DNA of 35,409 nt, from positions 1 to 35,409 of the forward strand of contig JYOB01000014.1 in the NCBI GenBank assembly GCA_000955795.1, in the 5' to 3' direction. This document shows positions 1 to 7,959 of the stretch, piece after piece (position 1 is the stretch's first letter; each line of letters starts with the position of its first letter). The translations under genes and the position numbers were made by a program. The notes under the pieces are model-generated. The model was given only the letters and a program-made list of their open reading frames with translations, did no database searches and had not been told where the DNA came from. Origin of the DNA: Burkholderiaceae bacterium 26 (GTDB taxonomy: Bacteria > Pseudomonadota > Gammaproteobacteria > Burkholderiales > Burkholderiaceae).

Positions 1-26
1 TCCTTCAATTTTCGTAACCGGGCGGA

Positions 27-70
27 GGCGGGGAAAACTCGCTGCGCTCAAACAGTTCCCCGCCTTTTTT
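27..70 (+). terminator. Probable intrinsic terminator
   Basis: GGCGGGGAA at 27-35 pairs with TTCCCCGCC at 56-64 across a 20-base loop and is followed at once by six T residues (65-70) on the plus strand. It would end transcription coming from a gene left of the window. It lies inside the larger 2-94 palindrome, so its main role may be as part of the repeat. Confidence 0.5.
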
Positions 71-151
71 CCGCCCGCTTACGAAAATTGAAGGCGCCAT
101 CAAGGGCAGGAAAGTCAAAGGCAAAACCATCTCAGCGCCAGCCCAAACGAC

Positions 152-189
152 AAGGCCAACCTCGCGCTGGGTTGGCCTTTTTCTTTTGA
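152..189 (+). terminator. Rho-independent terminator
   Basis: AAGGCCAAC at 152-160 pairs perfectly with GTTGGCCTT at 171-179, extended by one C-G pair, with a short loop. A T-rich tail (TTTTTCTTTT) follows on the plus strand. This is a textbook intrinsic terminator, probably for the gene left of the window; it sits at the centre of the nested inverted-repeat block. Confidence 0.75.
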
Positions 190-326
190 CGTTGAGCCCT
201 TGATGGCGCCTTGAATTTTTGTGAGCGGGCGGATCAAGGAAGGAGGCTTGTCTGAGCGAAGCGAGTTTGCCTCCTTCCCCGCACGGTCACACAAATTCAA
301 GGGGAAGTCGCCATCTCGGGCGCGCC

Positions 327-372
327 TTTCTTTTGCTTACTTTTCTTTGGCAAGACAAAGAAAAGTGAGTCG
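327..372 (+). repeat. Dispersed short repeat, copy 1 (inverted relative to the copy at the window end)
   Basis: The segment has a perfect internal palindrome, TTTTCTTTG / CAAAGAAAA, around a six-base loop GCAAGA (342-365). Apart from a few bases in its left third, it is the reverse complement of 35367-35409. It contains no gene. The rest of 373-501 holds only a C9 tract (426-434) and the leader of the LysE-type gene. Confidence 0.8.
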
Positions 373-501
373 GTCCCGGCAGGGAACGAAAGGGAGGTGG
401 ACCACCAACGCAAAAACCAAAGACACCCCCCCCCATTTGACGCCCCAATTTTTTCATGGATAACTGTGCCCCCCTCCCCCAACAACACAGCGAGCCACCC
501 C

Positions 502-1137
502 ATGACCCTCCAAACCTGGCTGGCCTTTATCGGTGCCAGCGTCATCATCCTGCTCATCCCGGGTCCGACCATCCTGTTGGTGATCGGTGATTCGCTGGCC
601 AACCGTGGCCGCTCGGCGTGGAGCACCGTTGCCGGCGTGGCGGCAGGCGACACGACCGCCATGGCCGTTTCCCTTGCCGGTGCGGGCGCGCTGCTCGCCG
701 CTTCAGCCACGGCCTTCACGGCGCTCAAGCTCATCGGCGGTTCGTACCTCGTCTACCTGGGCATCAAATCCATCCTCAGCGCCCGCCGCCTACGCGACGA
801 TGCGCCGGAGGCCACCATCCCCGTGCAGCAAAAGTCCGCTGGCCGCCGCTTCCTCTCCGCCTGGACGGTCACCGCGCTGAACCCCAAGAGCATCGTCTTC
901 TTCGTCGCGTTCGTGCCGCAGTTCATGTCGGCCGAGCAGACCTTCCTCTCGCAGAGCGTGATCCTGCTGCCGACCTTCGTCATCCTGGCTGCCGCCAATG
1001 CGTCGATGTACGCGCTGGCCGCCAAGCTGCTCGCCAAGCGCCTGACCAGCGTGGCCGCGCAGCGCCGCTTCGGCTACACGGGCGGCGCGGTGATGGTGGG
1101 CGCAGGCACGCTCACGCTGGGCATGCAGTCGGCCTGA
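502..1137 (+). CDS. LysE/RhtB-family amino-acid or metabolite exporter
   Basis: The 211-residue product is an inner-membrane protein of the LysE/RhtB family, which exports amino acids and derivatives using the proton gradient. The N-terminal helix carries the family signature IPGPT (about residues 18-22), followed by a glycine/alanine-rich second helix, a G-G-x-Y-L-x-Y-L-G motif near 80-90, and ALNPKSIVFF (about 135-144), also typical. Length matches the usual 205-215 residues. The reading frame stays open upstream to a GTG at 397, but only the ATG at 502 gives the normal MTLQTW-type start; its ribosome site is weak. LtrA follows 30 bases downstream. The substrate cannot be told from sequence. 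Confidence 0.88.
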   Translation: MTLQTWLAFIGASVIILLIPGPTILLVIGDSLANRGRSAWSTVAGVAAGDTTAMAVSLAGAGALLAASATAFTALKLIGGSYLVYLGIKSILSARRLRDDAPEATIPVQQKSAGRRFLSAWTVTALNPKSIVFFVAFVPQFMSAEQTFLSQSVILLPTFVILAAANASMYALAAKLLAKRLTSVAAQRRFGYTGGAVMVGAGTLTLGMQSA

Positions 1138-1167
1138 TCGCACTTCAAGCCGCACCGAGGACACCCG

Positions 1168-2361
1168 ATGCCCCGTAGTTATCTCCGCCCCTCGCCCGAA
1201 GGGGCCCACGGCCACCACCGCGTCACCAACATCGAGCTGTTCTTCGATCTGGTGTTCGTGTTTGCGGTGACACAACTCTCGCACCTGCTGATCGGCAACT
1301 TCACGCTGCAAGGCGGCGCGCAGGCGCTGCTGCTGATGCTGGCGGTGTGGTGGGTGTGGATCTTCACGTCGTGGGTGACGAACTGGCTCGATCCAGACAA
1401 GCTCGCCATCCGCATGCTGATGCTCGTGCTGATGACGGGCGGGCTGCTGCTCTCGGCATCGCTGCCGCAGGCGTTCGGCTCGCGCGGGCTGGCGTTTGCG
1501 CTGGCCTATGTGTTCATGCAGTTCGGGCGCACGCTGTTCTTCCTGTGGGCCGTGCGCGGCGAGTCGCTGCCTATGCGGCGCAACTTCCAGCGCATCGCCA
1601 CGTGGCTCGGCATCTCTGCCGTGCTGTGGCTGGCGGGCGGCCTGTCGGACGGTTCCGTGCGCTGGGCCTGCTGGATCATCGCGCTGACCATCGAATGGCT
1701 TGGCCCCTCGATGGGCTTCTACACGCCGGGCCTGGGCCGCTCCACCACCAACGACTGGAACGTGGAAGGCGGCCACATGGCCGAGCGCTGCTCGCTGTTC
1801 ATCATCATCGCGCTGGGCGAATCGGTGCTGGTGACGGGCTCCACGTTTGCCGGCCTCGACTGGAGCGCAGAAAACATCGCGGCGATGGCGATGTCGTTCA
1901 TCGGCAGCCTGGCGATGTGGTGGCTGTACTTCGACACGATTGCCGAGCGCGGTGCGCGCACCATCTCGCATTCGGCTGATCCGGGCCGGCTCGCACGCCT
2001 GGCCTACACCTACATCCACGTGGTGCTGGTGGCCGGCATCATCGTCGGGGCGGTGGCCGATGAGTTCGTGCTGGCGCATCCGGTGGGCCACGCCCATGCG
2101 GGGACGGCGCTGGCGGTGCTGGGCAGCGCGGCGCTATACCTGCTGGGCAACCTGCTGTTCAAGTGGGCGATCTTCGGGCGGTTACGCCCGGCACATGTGG
2201 TCGGCCTGGTGGTGCTGGGCGGCGCATGGCTGCCAGCGGCTGAGCTTCCGGCGCTGGCCGTGTCGGCGCTGGCGACGGGCGTGCTGTGCGGCACCGCGGC
2301 CTGGGAATGGTACGCACGCGCTTGCGAAACGGCGGAGCCCGCACAGGCGCGCAGCCACTGA
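1168..2361 (+). CDS. Low-temperature-requirement protein A (LtrA) family membrane protein
   Basis: A 397-residue multi-pass membrane protein. Near the N-terminus it has H-x-R-V-T-N-I-E-L-F-F-D-L-V-F-V-F, the diagnostic segment of the LtrA family (named after a Listeria cold-growth gene; molecular function unsettled). Roughly ten hydrophobic segments follow. A second family landmark, ERCSLFIIIALGES (about residues 209-222), is present. The ATG at 1168 has a GAGGA ribosome site seven bases upstream. The gene may share a transcript with the LysE-type gene 30 bases upstream, and a 94-base gap separates it from the glutathione transferase gene. The family call is firm; the role is unknown. Confidence 0.88.
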   Translation: MPRSYLRPSPEGAHGHHRVTNIELFFDLVFVFAVTQLSHLLIGNFTLQGGAQALLLMLAVWWVWIFTSWVTNWLDPDKLAIRMLMLVLMTGGLLLSASLPQAFGSRGLAFALAYVFMQFGRTLFFLWAVRGESLPMRRNFQRIATWLGISAVLWLAGGLSDGSVRWACWIIALTIEWLGPSMGFYTPGLGRSTTNDWNVEGGHMAERCSLFIIIALGESVLVTGSTFAGLDWSAENIAAMAMSFIGSLAMWWLYFDTIAERGARTISHSADPGRLARLAYTYIHVVLVAGIIVGAVADEFVLAHPVGHAHAGTALAVLGSAALYLLGNLLFKWAIFGRLRPAHVVGLVVLGGAWLPAAELPALAVSALATGVLCGTAAWEWYARACETAEPAQARSH

Positions 2362-2455
2362 GTGGTTACCTGAAAATTCCAGTTTTTGGACATTACAAAA
2401 GGCCACTCGCCCACATAATCTGTCAACCAACATGACAGAACACGAGGGCCCCGCC

Positions 2456-3163
2456 ATGATCGACCTCTACTACTGCGCCACGCCCAACGGCCTGAAGATG
2501 GCGCTGTTCTTTGCCGAAACCGGCTTGCCGCACCGCGTCATCCCCGTCGATATCAGCCGGGGTGATCAGTTCAAGCCCGAGTTCCTGGCCATCTCGCCCA
2601 ACAACAAGATTCCGGCCATGGTCGATCACGACCCGGCCGAAGGCAGCGAACCCGTGGTGCTGTTCGAATCGGGTGCCATGCTGCTTTACCTGGCCGAGAA
2701 AACCGGCCAGCTGATGCCCGCTGACCTGCACGGCCGCATGGAAGTGCTCAAGTGGCTGTTCTGGCAGGTGGGCGGCCTCGGCCCGATGGCCGGGCAGATC
2801 GGCCACTTCAACGTGTACGCCCCCGAGCGCGTGCCCTACGCCATCGAGCGCTACACCAAGGAAACGAACCGCCTGTACGGCGTGCTCGACCGCCGCCTGG
2901 CCGATCGCCCCTACATTGCCGGCAACGACTACACGATCGCCGACATCGCGGCCTATCCGTGGATCGTGCCGCACGCCGGGCACGGCCAGGACTTGAACGA
3001 CTTTCCGAATCTGCAGCGCTGGTTCGAAGCCGTTGGCGCGCGCTCGGCCACGCAGCGCACCTATGCCGGGGTCGAGCGCGCCTACTCGCGCCGCCGCGAA
3101 GACATCTCCGACGACGAGCGCAACGTGCTGTTGGGCCAGACGGCCAGCTCCACCGCGCGCTGA
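2456..3163 (+). CDS. yfcG: Glutathione S-transferase, nu-class YfcG-like disulfide-bond oxidoreductase
   Basis: A 235-residue cytosolic protein that matches E. coli YfcG closely from memory. Signatures are TPNGLK at the active-site turn (residues 8-13), SPNNKIPAMVD (about 47-57, cis-proline segment), ESGAMLLYLAEKTG (about 70-83, binding the gamma-glutamyl group) and WLFWQVGGLGPM in the C-terminal helical domain. YfcG-type proteins lack the usual catalytic serine, tyrosine or cysteine and act as glutathione-dependent disulfide reductases. An in-frame ATG at 2432 is possible, but the one at 2456 gives the family N-terminus MIDLYY. The C-terminal tail after residue 210 is probably disordered. 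It forms its own unit or a short one with the MFS gene 60 bases downstream. Confidence 0.9.
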   Translation: MIDLYYCATPNGLKMALFFAETGLPHRVIPVDISRGDQFKPEFLAISPNNKIPAMVDHDPAEGSEPVVLFESGAMLLYLAEKTGQLMPADLHGRMEVLKWLFWQVGGLGPMAGQIGHFNVYAPERVPYAIERYTKETNRLYGVLDRRLADRPYIAGNDYTIADIAAYPWIVPHAGHGQDLNDFPNLQRWFEAVGARSATQRTYAGVERAYSRRREDISDDERNVLLGQTASSTAR

Positions 3164-3223
3164 TCCTCGCGGAGCCTCCGCGCTCCGCTCCATTCCGCTT
3201 TCTTCTTCTGACAGGAGCCGACC

Positions 3224-4420
3224 ATGCCGGCATCGCTGTGGTGGTTGTGCCTGGGCGCGTTCGCCATCGGCACTGAAGGTTTCATGATCGCCGGCCTGCT
3301 GCCGGTGCTGGCCGCAGACCTGGGCGTGAGCGTGCCGGCGGCCGGGCAGCTCGTCACCGTGTTTGCCGTCACGTACGCCGTGGGCTCGCCCGTCATGGCG
3401 ACGCTGCTCGGCAATGTGGACCGGCGCCGCGTGCTGATCGGCGCGCTGGCCATCTTTGCGGCGGGCAACCTGCTGGCTGCCACCGCACACGGCTTTGGCC
3501 AGTTGATGGCGGCGCGCGTGCTGCTGGCGCTGGCGGCGGGCGTCTTCCTGCCGACGGCCAATGCAGTGGCGACCTCGCTGGTGCCGGCTGGGCGCAGCGG
3601 CTCGGCGCTCGCCATCATCACGGGCGGCGGCACGGTCGCGGTGGCGCTCGGTGTGCCGCTGGGCGCGTGGATTGCCGCGCAGGGCGACTGGCGCTCGACG
3701 TTCATCGCATGCGGTGTGTTGTCGGCATTGGCCACCGCAGGCCTCGCCTTCGGCCTGCCGCGCGCCCTGCCGCACAGCGTGACCACGCTGGCGCAACGCC
3801 TGAGCGTGGCACGCCGGCCCGGCATGCTGGGTGCGCTGGCGGTGTCCGCATTGTGGGCGGCAGGCGGCTTTACGTTCTACACCTACGTCGCACCGTTCTT
3901 TGTGCAAGGGCTGGGGTTCGCGCCGCAGCATGTGGGCATCGTGCTGTTCCTGGTCGGCAGCTTTGCGGCGCTGGGCACAGGCCTGGGCGGCCACATGACC
4001 GACCGCGCAGGCGTGGCGCGCGTGCTGGCGGTGAGCAGCGCAGGCATCGTGCTGGCGTTCTCGATTCTGTCGCTGTCGGCGCAGGTGCTGCACGGCGCGG
4101 TGGCTGGCGCCATCGCCATCGGCGCGGTCGTGCTCTGGGGCATGGCCGGCTGGGGCTTCGGCCCGGCGCAAGCGACGCGGTTGATCCGCCTCGCCCCCGA
4201 TGTGTCGCCGACCACGCTGTCGCTGCATGCGTCGGCGGTGTATGTGGGGATCGCGCTGGGGTCCACGGTGGGGGCGCTGGCGTTGGCCCACGGCGGGCCG
4301 GGCATGCTGGGATGGGCCGCCGCCGCGTGCCATGTGGTGGCGGTGGTGCTGTGGCGGATGGGCGGGCGGCATGGGACAGCGTCGGCCGATGAACCTGCAG
4401 CCACGTCGGTCGCCCACTGA
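3224..4420 (+). CDS. MFS transporter, DHA1 drug/purine-efflux type
   Basis: The 398-residue protein has about twelve hydrophobic segments. The first helix reads GTEGFMIAGLLPVLAADLGVSV, the start typical of the DHA1 branch of the major facilitator superfamily (AraJ, PbuE, NepI relatives), which are proton-driven exporters of sugars, purines or drugs. The loop 2-3 motif is DRRRVLIG (about residues 66-73), a variant of MFS motif A. The ATG at 3224 follows an AGGAG ribosome site. The final 25 residues are polar and leave the membrane. The stop at 4420 is followed at once by the 42-bp satellite. The substrate is unknown. Confidence 0.88.
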   Translation: MPASLWWLCLGAFAIGTEGFMIAGLLPVLAADLGVSVPAAGQLVTVFAVTYAVGSPVMATLLGNVDRRRVLIGALAIFAAGNLLAATAHGFGQLMAARVLLALAAGVFLPTANAVATSLVPAGRSGSALAIITGGGTVAVALGVPLGAWIAAQGDWRSTFIACGVLSALATAGLAFGLPRALPHSVTTLAQRLSVARRPGMLGALAVSALWAAGGFTFYTYVAPFFVQGLGFAPQHVGIVLFLVGSFAALGTGLGGHMTDRAGVARVLAVSSAGIVLAFSILSLSAQVLHGAVAGAIAIGAVVLWGMAGWGFGPAQATRLIRLAPDVSPTTLSLHASAVYVGIALGSTVGALALAHGGPGMLGWAAAACHVVAVVLWRMGGRHGTASADEPAATSVAH

Positions 4421-4429
4421 AAGCCGAAG

Positions 4430-5064
4430 CGCGGAACGCGACGCGCCGGGTTCTGAACCCGGCGATCGGACGTCAGACCCTCGCGTTCCGACCCTGGACC
4501 TCGGCGGTCGAGCCTCAAACCCTCGCGTTCCGAGCTTGGACCCCGGAGCTCGAGCCTCAAACCCTCGCGTTCCGAGCTTGGACCGCGGCGCTCGACCCTC
4601 AAACCCTCGCGTTCCGAGCCTGGACCTCGGCGCTCGACGCTCAAACCCTCACATTCCGACCCTGGACCCCGGGGCTCGAGCTTCAAACCCTCGCGTTCCG
4701 AGCTTGGACCCCGGCGCTCGACCCTCAAACCCTCGTGCTCCACGCTTTGAGCTCGAGATTTTCGACCTCAAACACCCGCACTCCGGCCTTCGAGGTCGAC
4801 GTTCGGGCCTCAAAGGCTCGGCGTCCGGCCTCCGACCCCTCGCGCTCGGCCCTCTGAGCCCGATTTTTTCGACCTCGAACTGTCACGTTCCGAGCGTTGA
4901 GCCTGGTGCACGAGCCTCGGACACTCACGCTCGACTGTCTGAGCCCGATTTTTTCGACCTCGAACTGTCACGTTCCGAGCGTTGAGCCTGGTGCACGAGC
5001 CTCGGACACTCACGCTCGACTGTCTGAGCCCGGCAATCGAGCCTCAGAGCCTCACGCGTCGCGC
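4430..5064. repeat. Degenerate 42-bp tandem-repeat satellite with an 85-bp higher-order duplication
   Basis: Six clear 42-bp units start at 4477, 4519, 4561, 4603, 4645 and 4687, with core CGTTCCGAGCTTGGACC and ending in GCCTCAA. Weaker 42-43 bp units continue from 4729, and a decayed unit precedes 4477. At 4853-4937 and 4938-5022 an 85-bp block is duplicated with no difference; each block is itself two diverged units of about 42-43 bp. The period is a multiple of three, so long frames stay open on both strands (for example the plus frame through 4985, giving a 14-residue repeat around NPRVPSLDPGAR). No start or ribosome site supports a gene, so I treat it as non-coding. Confidence 0.85.
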
Positions 5065-5319
5065 TCAGACCGCCGCAGTGGGCGCGTTCCGGTCGTCAGT
5101 CGAACGCCGCCCGCCACGCCGGTCCAGGTACGGCAGCGCAAACATGTAGAGCCCCGTGAACAGCAGCAACGCCAGCGGCAGCAACGGCGCATAGGTGATC
5201 CACGCGGGCGGCTGGGCGCCCTTGCCCACACCCATGGCGACAAAGTTGGCGATGACCGTGAGCGTGAAGGCCATCGACACCCAGCGATGAAACTGGCGGA
5301 TTGCGTTGCGGGCGCTCAC
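5065..5319 (-). CDS. Small two-helix inner-membrane protein
   Basis: An 84-residue protein with two predicted membrane helices (about residues 16-32 and 42-65) and a short basic and polar C-terminus. I do not recognise a named family. The start is GTG at 5319, overlapping the stop of the upstream glyoxalase-like gene in a GTGA arrangement, so it is probably translated by coupling as the last gene of the four-gene minus-strand operon. The coding frame ends just where the repeat satellite begins, so the C-terminal residues may have been affected by the repeat. Confidence 0.65.
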   Translation of the reverse strand: MSARNAIRQFHRWVSMAFTLTVIANFVAMGVGKGAQPPAWITYAPLLPLALLLFTGLYMFALPYLDRRGGRRSTDDRNAPTAAV

Positions 5320-5735
5320 TTTGCACCCCCAGCGGCCTGGATCATCTTCCAGCCGTTGCCAGCGGGGTCACGAAAGCCGGCATCGACACTGCCGAAGCGC
5401 TCGACCGGCTCCTGCGTGAACTCGACGCCGCGCTCGCGCAGTTGCGCATAGGTGGCCCGGCAATCGGCAACGGTCAGCACCAGCGGCGGCATCGCGCCCT
5501 TGGCGACCATGGCGCGCAGCGTCTGCGCGGTGGCCTCGTCGTGAATGGGCGGGCCCGGCTGGAACAGGCCGAGCTGAAACGACGGCTGCTCCGGATGCTG
5601 CACCGTCAGCCAACGGTACGGGCCGTTGCGCACATCGGTATGCACGCGAAACCCCAGCTTGTCGACATAGAACGCCAGCGCCGCGTCCTGATCATCTACA
5701 TACAGCCCGACGACATTGATCCCTTGGCTCATCAC
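5316..5735 (-). CDS. VOC-family (glyoxalase/bleomycin-resistance-like) protein
   Basis: The 139-residue product has two beta-alpha-beta-beta-beta modules. The first is GLYVDDQDAALAFYVDKLGFRVHTDV (about residues 10-35); the C-terminal module ends FRDPAGNGWKMIQ (about 120-132), the typical closing strand of glyoxalase I-like proteins. Members bind a divalent metal and act as isomerases, dioxygenases or drug-binding proteins; the substrate is not predictable. Its ATG overlaps the stop of the AraC-type regulator gene (ATGA at 5732-5735), and its stop overlaps the next start, so it is embedded in a translationally coupled operon with that regulator. Confidence 0.85.
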   Translation of the reverse strand: MMSQGINVVGLYVDDQDAALAFYVDKLGFRVHTDVRNGPYRWLTVQHPEQPSFQLGLFQPGPPIHDEATAQTLRAMVAKGAMPPLVLTVADCRATYAQLRERGVEFTQEPVERFGSVDAGFRDPAGNGWKMIQAAGGAK

Positions 5736-6238
5736 CGCTCCTTGTTGTTGGTGGGTGACGGATTTGTACCGTCCGCCAGCTGGCGGCGCTTCTCCGAAAC
5801 TGCTGTGACAAGGTCGGGCCGCTGCGCCGCTTTCAGCACACAGGCGGGCACGCGATCAAGTTGCTGCTGCGGCGCGGTGGCCTGGGCGTGGCGGCGCAGG
5901 GCGCTCGGGCTCTGCCCGGTGATGTCGCGAAAGATGCGGCCGAAGGTGCCAAGGCTTTCCCAGCCGGTGGCGTAAGCGATTTCGATGATGGGCAGGTCGG
6001 TATCGCGCAGCAGGGTGGTGGCCTGCTCGATGCGGCGCGTGAGCAGGTAGCGGTGCGGTGGAATACCGAAGGCCTGCTTGAACGAGCGCGCAAAATGCGC
6101 CTCCGACACGCCGCTCACTTCGGCCAGCCGCTTGACGGGCCACGCCTCGTGCGAGGCGGCGTCCATGCGGTCTTTGGCGCGAAGCAGGCGGCGCAGCAGC
6201 GCGGGGTCTTGCTGCGCGTCGGTGTGTGCCGTTGCCAC
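5732..6238 (-). CDS. Short AraC-family transcriptional regulator (HTH domain only)
   Basis: A protein of about 168 residues consisting almost wholly of an AraC/XylS double helix-turn-helix domain. Helix-turn-helix 1 is VKRLAEVSGVSEAHFARSFK and helix-turn-helix 2 contains EIAYATGWESLGTFGRIFRDITGQSPSALR. No ligand-binding domain is present. The start is uncertain: the frame is open far upstream over the aminotransferase gene, but the first reasonable start after that gene's stop is GTG at 6238. The C-terminal 45 residues look unstructured. The gene lies 19 bases after the aminotransferase and overlaps the glyoxalase-like gene by four bases. It may control this operon, but no operator was identified. 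Confidence 0.8.
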   Translation of the reverse strand: MATAHTDAQQDPALLRRLLRAKDRMDAASHEAWPVKRLAEVSGVSEAHFARSFKQAFGIPPHRYLLTRRIEQATTLLRDTDLPIIEIAYATGWESLGTFGRIFRDITGQSPSALRRHAQATAPQQQLDRVPACVLKAAQRPDLVTAVSEKRRQLADGTNPSPTNNKER

Positions 6239-6257
6239 CGCGGCCTGCGCCCGGGGG

Positions 6258-7466
6258 TCAGCCGAGCTTGAACTCGCCGATAGCGTGCGCGAGCTTGCGC
6301 ACACCCTCTTCCACCTGTGCCAGCGACGAGGTGGCGTACGACAGACGCAGCGTCGAGCGATCCGGGTCGACCGGGTAGAACGCCGCACCCGGCACGAACG
6401 CCACACCACGCTCGATGGCCACCTTGGCCACATCGCCGGCATTGCGGCCCGGCAAGGCGCACCACAGGAACATGCCGCCGCGCGGGCGGTTGAAGGTCAG
6501 TTCGGTTTCAGGCAGCAGCGCACGCAGGCCGTTGGCCATGGCGTGGGCGCGTTCGGCATAGGCGGCGCGCGTGCGCGGCAGCACGGTGTCCAGCCGATTG
6601 CTGCGCAGGTAGGCCGCGGCCGTGGCCTGCGCAAACGTGGAGGTGTGCGCGTCGGCAAACTGCTTGACCATCACCGCGTTGCCCAGCACCGGCTGCGAGG
6701 CGATCATCCAGCCCACGCGCAGGCCCGGCGCCATCACCTTCGACAGGCTGCCGAGATAGATCACACGCCCCTGAGCGCCGTCGGTCTGCTGCGACAGCGC
6801 GTACAGCGACGGCGGCGGGGGTGCATCGAAATACAGATCGCCGTAAGGGTCGTCTTCCACGATCAGCAGGTTGTGGCGCACCGCCACGTCCAGCAGGCGC
6901 TTGCGGCGCTCCAGGCTCATCAGCGCGCCGCTCGGGTTGCCGAAGTTGGGAATCACGTAGAGGAATTTGGGTCGCGCGGTGGCGAGCACCTTTTCCAGTG
7001 CATCGACATCCAGGCCGTCGCCGTCGGTCGGCACGCCGGCCACCTTGGCGCCGTACAGCTTGAACGCCTGAATGGCGGCGAGGAAGGTGGGGGCTTCGGT
7101 CAGCACCGTGTCGCCTTCGCCGATCAGCACCTTGCCCAGCAGATCCAGCCCTTGCTGCGAACCGGTGGTGACGAGGATGTCGGTGTTGGCGACGTTGGCG
7201 CCGCGTGCCTTCATCAGCGTGACGATGGCCTCGCGCAGCGGCTCGAAGCCCTCGGTGGCGCCATATTGCAGCGCGCGGGCGGCGTCGGTGGTGAGCGCGC
7301 TGTCGGCCGCGGCCTTCAGGCCTTCCACGTCAAACAGGGCCGAATCAGGAAAGCCGCCGGCAAACGAGATCAGGCCCGGCTTGCCGAGCACCTTGAACAG
7401 CTCACGGATGGCGGAGGTTTCAACATTTTGCAGGCGGGGTGCCAGCAGCGATTGCAGGAATTCCAT
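6258..7466 (-). CDS. PLP-dependent fold-type I aminotransferase (class I/II, 2-aminoadipate/aromatic type)
   Basis: A 402-residue cytosolic enzyme of the aminotransferase class I/II branch that includes LysN (2-aminoadipate) and MocR-like aminotransferase domains. Landmarks are ISFAGGFPD (about residues 33-41), LQYGATEGFEPLREAI (substrate/cofactor loop), TTGSQQGLDLL (PLP phosphate contact), PNFGNPSG (asparagine and proline near PLP), EDDPYGDL (aspartate that pairs with the PLP ring nitrogen) and YLGSLSKVMAPGLRVGW, with the Schiff-base lysine in SLSK. It is first in a four-gene minus-strand operon. A 126-base gap separates it from a divergent glyoxalase-like gene. The amino-donor specificity is open. 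Confidence 0.9.
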   Translation of the reverse strand: MEFLQSLLAPRLQNVETSAIRELFKVLGKPGLISFAGGFPDSALFDVEGLKAAADSALTTDAARALQYGATEGFEPLREAIVTLMKARGANVANTDILVTTGSQQGLDLLGKVLIGEGDTVLTEAPTFLAAIQAFKLYGAKVAGVPTDGDGLDVDALEKVLATARPKFLYVIPNFGNPSGALMSLERRKRLLDVAVRHNLLIVEDDPYGDLYFDAPPPPSLYALSQQTDGAQGRVIYLGSLSKVMAPGLRVGWMIASQPVLGNAVMVKQFADAHTSTFAQATAAAYLRSNRLDTVLPRTRAAYAERAHAMANGLRALLPETELTFNRPRGGMFLWCALPGRNAGDVAKVAIERGVAFVPGAAFYPVDPDRSTLRLSYATSSLAQVEEGVRKLAHAIGEFKLG

Positions 7467-7592
7467 GGCGTGCGTGTCTCTGTAGTTCGAGTGCCCGCCA
7501 CTTTACGTGATGTGCGCCCCGTGCGCATGCCAACACGGCGTCACAGCCGTGACTAGAATTCCGCCACCGAATCGGTAAAAAGGAGCCCTTGC

Positions 7593-7946
7593 ATGGCCGT
7601 CCGACGCATCGTCCCCAACCTGCATGCCGCCGACCCGGCAAGCGCCCGCGCGTTTTATGCCGAACTGCTCGATCTGGAAGTGGTGATGGACCACGGCTGG
7701 ATCATCACCTTTGCTGATACGGCCAGCACGATGACGCCGCAGGTCAGCATCGCCAGCGAAGGCGGAAACGGTACGCCGGTGCCGGCGCTGTCAGTGGAAG
7801 TGGACGATGTGGATGCGGTGCATGCGCGGGCCGTATCGCTGGGCCTGGAAATCGTCTACCCGCTTGTTGATGAGCCGTGGGGCGTGCGCCGCTTTTATGT
7901 GCGCGATCCGTTCGGCAACGTCGTCAATATCCTGGCGCACCGTTAA
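7593..7946 (+). CDS. VOC-family glyoxalase-like protein
   Basis: A compact 117-residue single-subunit VOC protein. It begins with VPNLHAADPASARAFYAELLDLEV (first module), has LSVEVDDVDAVHARAVSLGLEIVYPL (second module) and ends RRFYVRDPFGNVVNILAHR, the classic closing strand. The histidine near residue 10 and the glutamate in SVEVDD are candidate metal ligands. The ATG at 7593 has an AAGGAG ribosome site 7-8 bases upstream. A TAGAAT hexamer at 7554-7559 is a plausible -10 box, but no good -35 box is visible. It is transcribed away from the aminotransferase operon and is monocistronic, since a minus-strand terminator and gene follow. Confidence 0.85.
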   Translation: MAVRRIVPNLHAADPASARAFYAELLDLEVVMDHGWIITFADTASTMTPQVSIASEGGNGTPVPALSVEVDDVDAVHARAVSLGLEIVYPLVDEPWGVRRFYVRDPFGNVVNILAHR

Positions 7947-7959
7947 TACGGCGGCATCG

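Larger units (their letters stand above)
2..302. repeat. Nested inverted-repeat block (two inverted copies of a ~105 bp element)
   Basis: Positions 2-17 are the exact reverse complement of 79-94, and 19-25 and 27-35 pair with 71-77 and 56-64, forming one large hairpin. A 15-base sequence at 93-107 is the exact reverse complement of 196-210. Positions 211-302 form a second hairpin with the same plan as the first: an outer arm CCTTGAATTT paired with AAATTCAAGG, an inner GGAAGGAGGC paired with GCCTCCTTCC, and a loop TGAGCGAAGCGAG resembling the inverted loop of the first (40-50). The block is therefore two diverged inverted copies around a central terminator. It is intergenic, in the style of dispersed betaproteobacterial palindromic elements. 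No transposase is present. Confidence 0.8.

Noticed and set aside
790-2097. 435-residue histidine/arginine-rich minus-strand frame opposite the LysE and LtrA genes
   Set aside because: It is the mirror of two genes with clear family motifs; its composition (H, Q, R-rich) is that of an antisense shadow in GC-rich DNA.
2386-2421. Promoter TTGGAC with TAATCT upstream of the glutathione transferase gene
   Set aside because: The spacing between the two boxes is over 20 bases, too long for a normal sigma-70 promoter.
2423-4417. 664-residue minus-strand frame opposite the glutathione transferase and MFS genes
   Set aside because: Low-complexity antisense shadow; the plus-strand genes have strong motifs and ribosome sites.
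3883-4985. Long open frames on both strands across the repeat satellite, including 14-residue repeats such as NPRVPSLDPGAR
   Set aside because: The 42-bp period keeps every frame open by itself; the frames start inside the MFS gene in a wrong phase and have no ribosome site.
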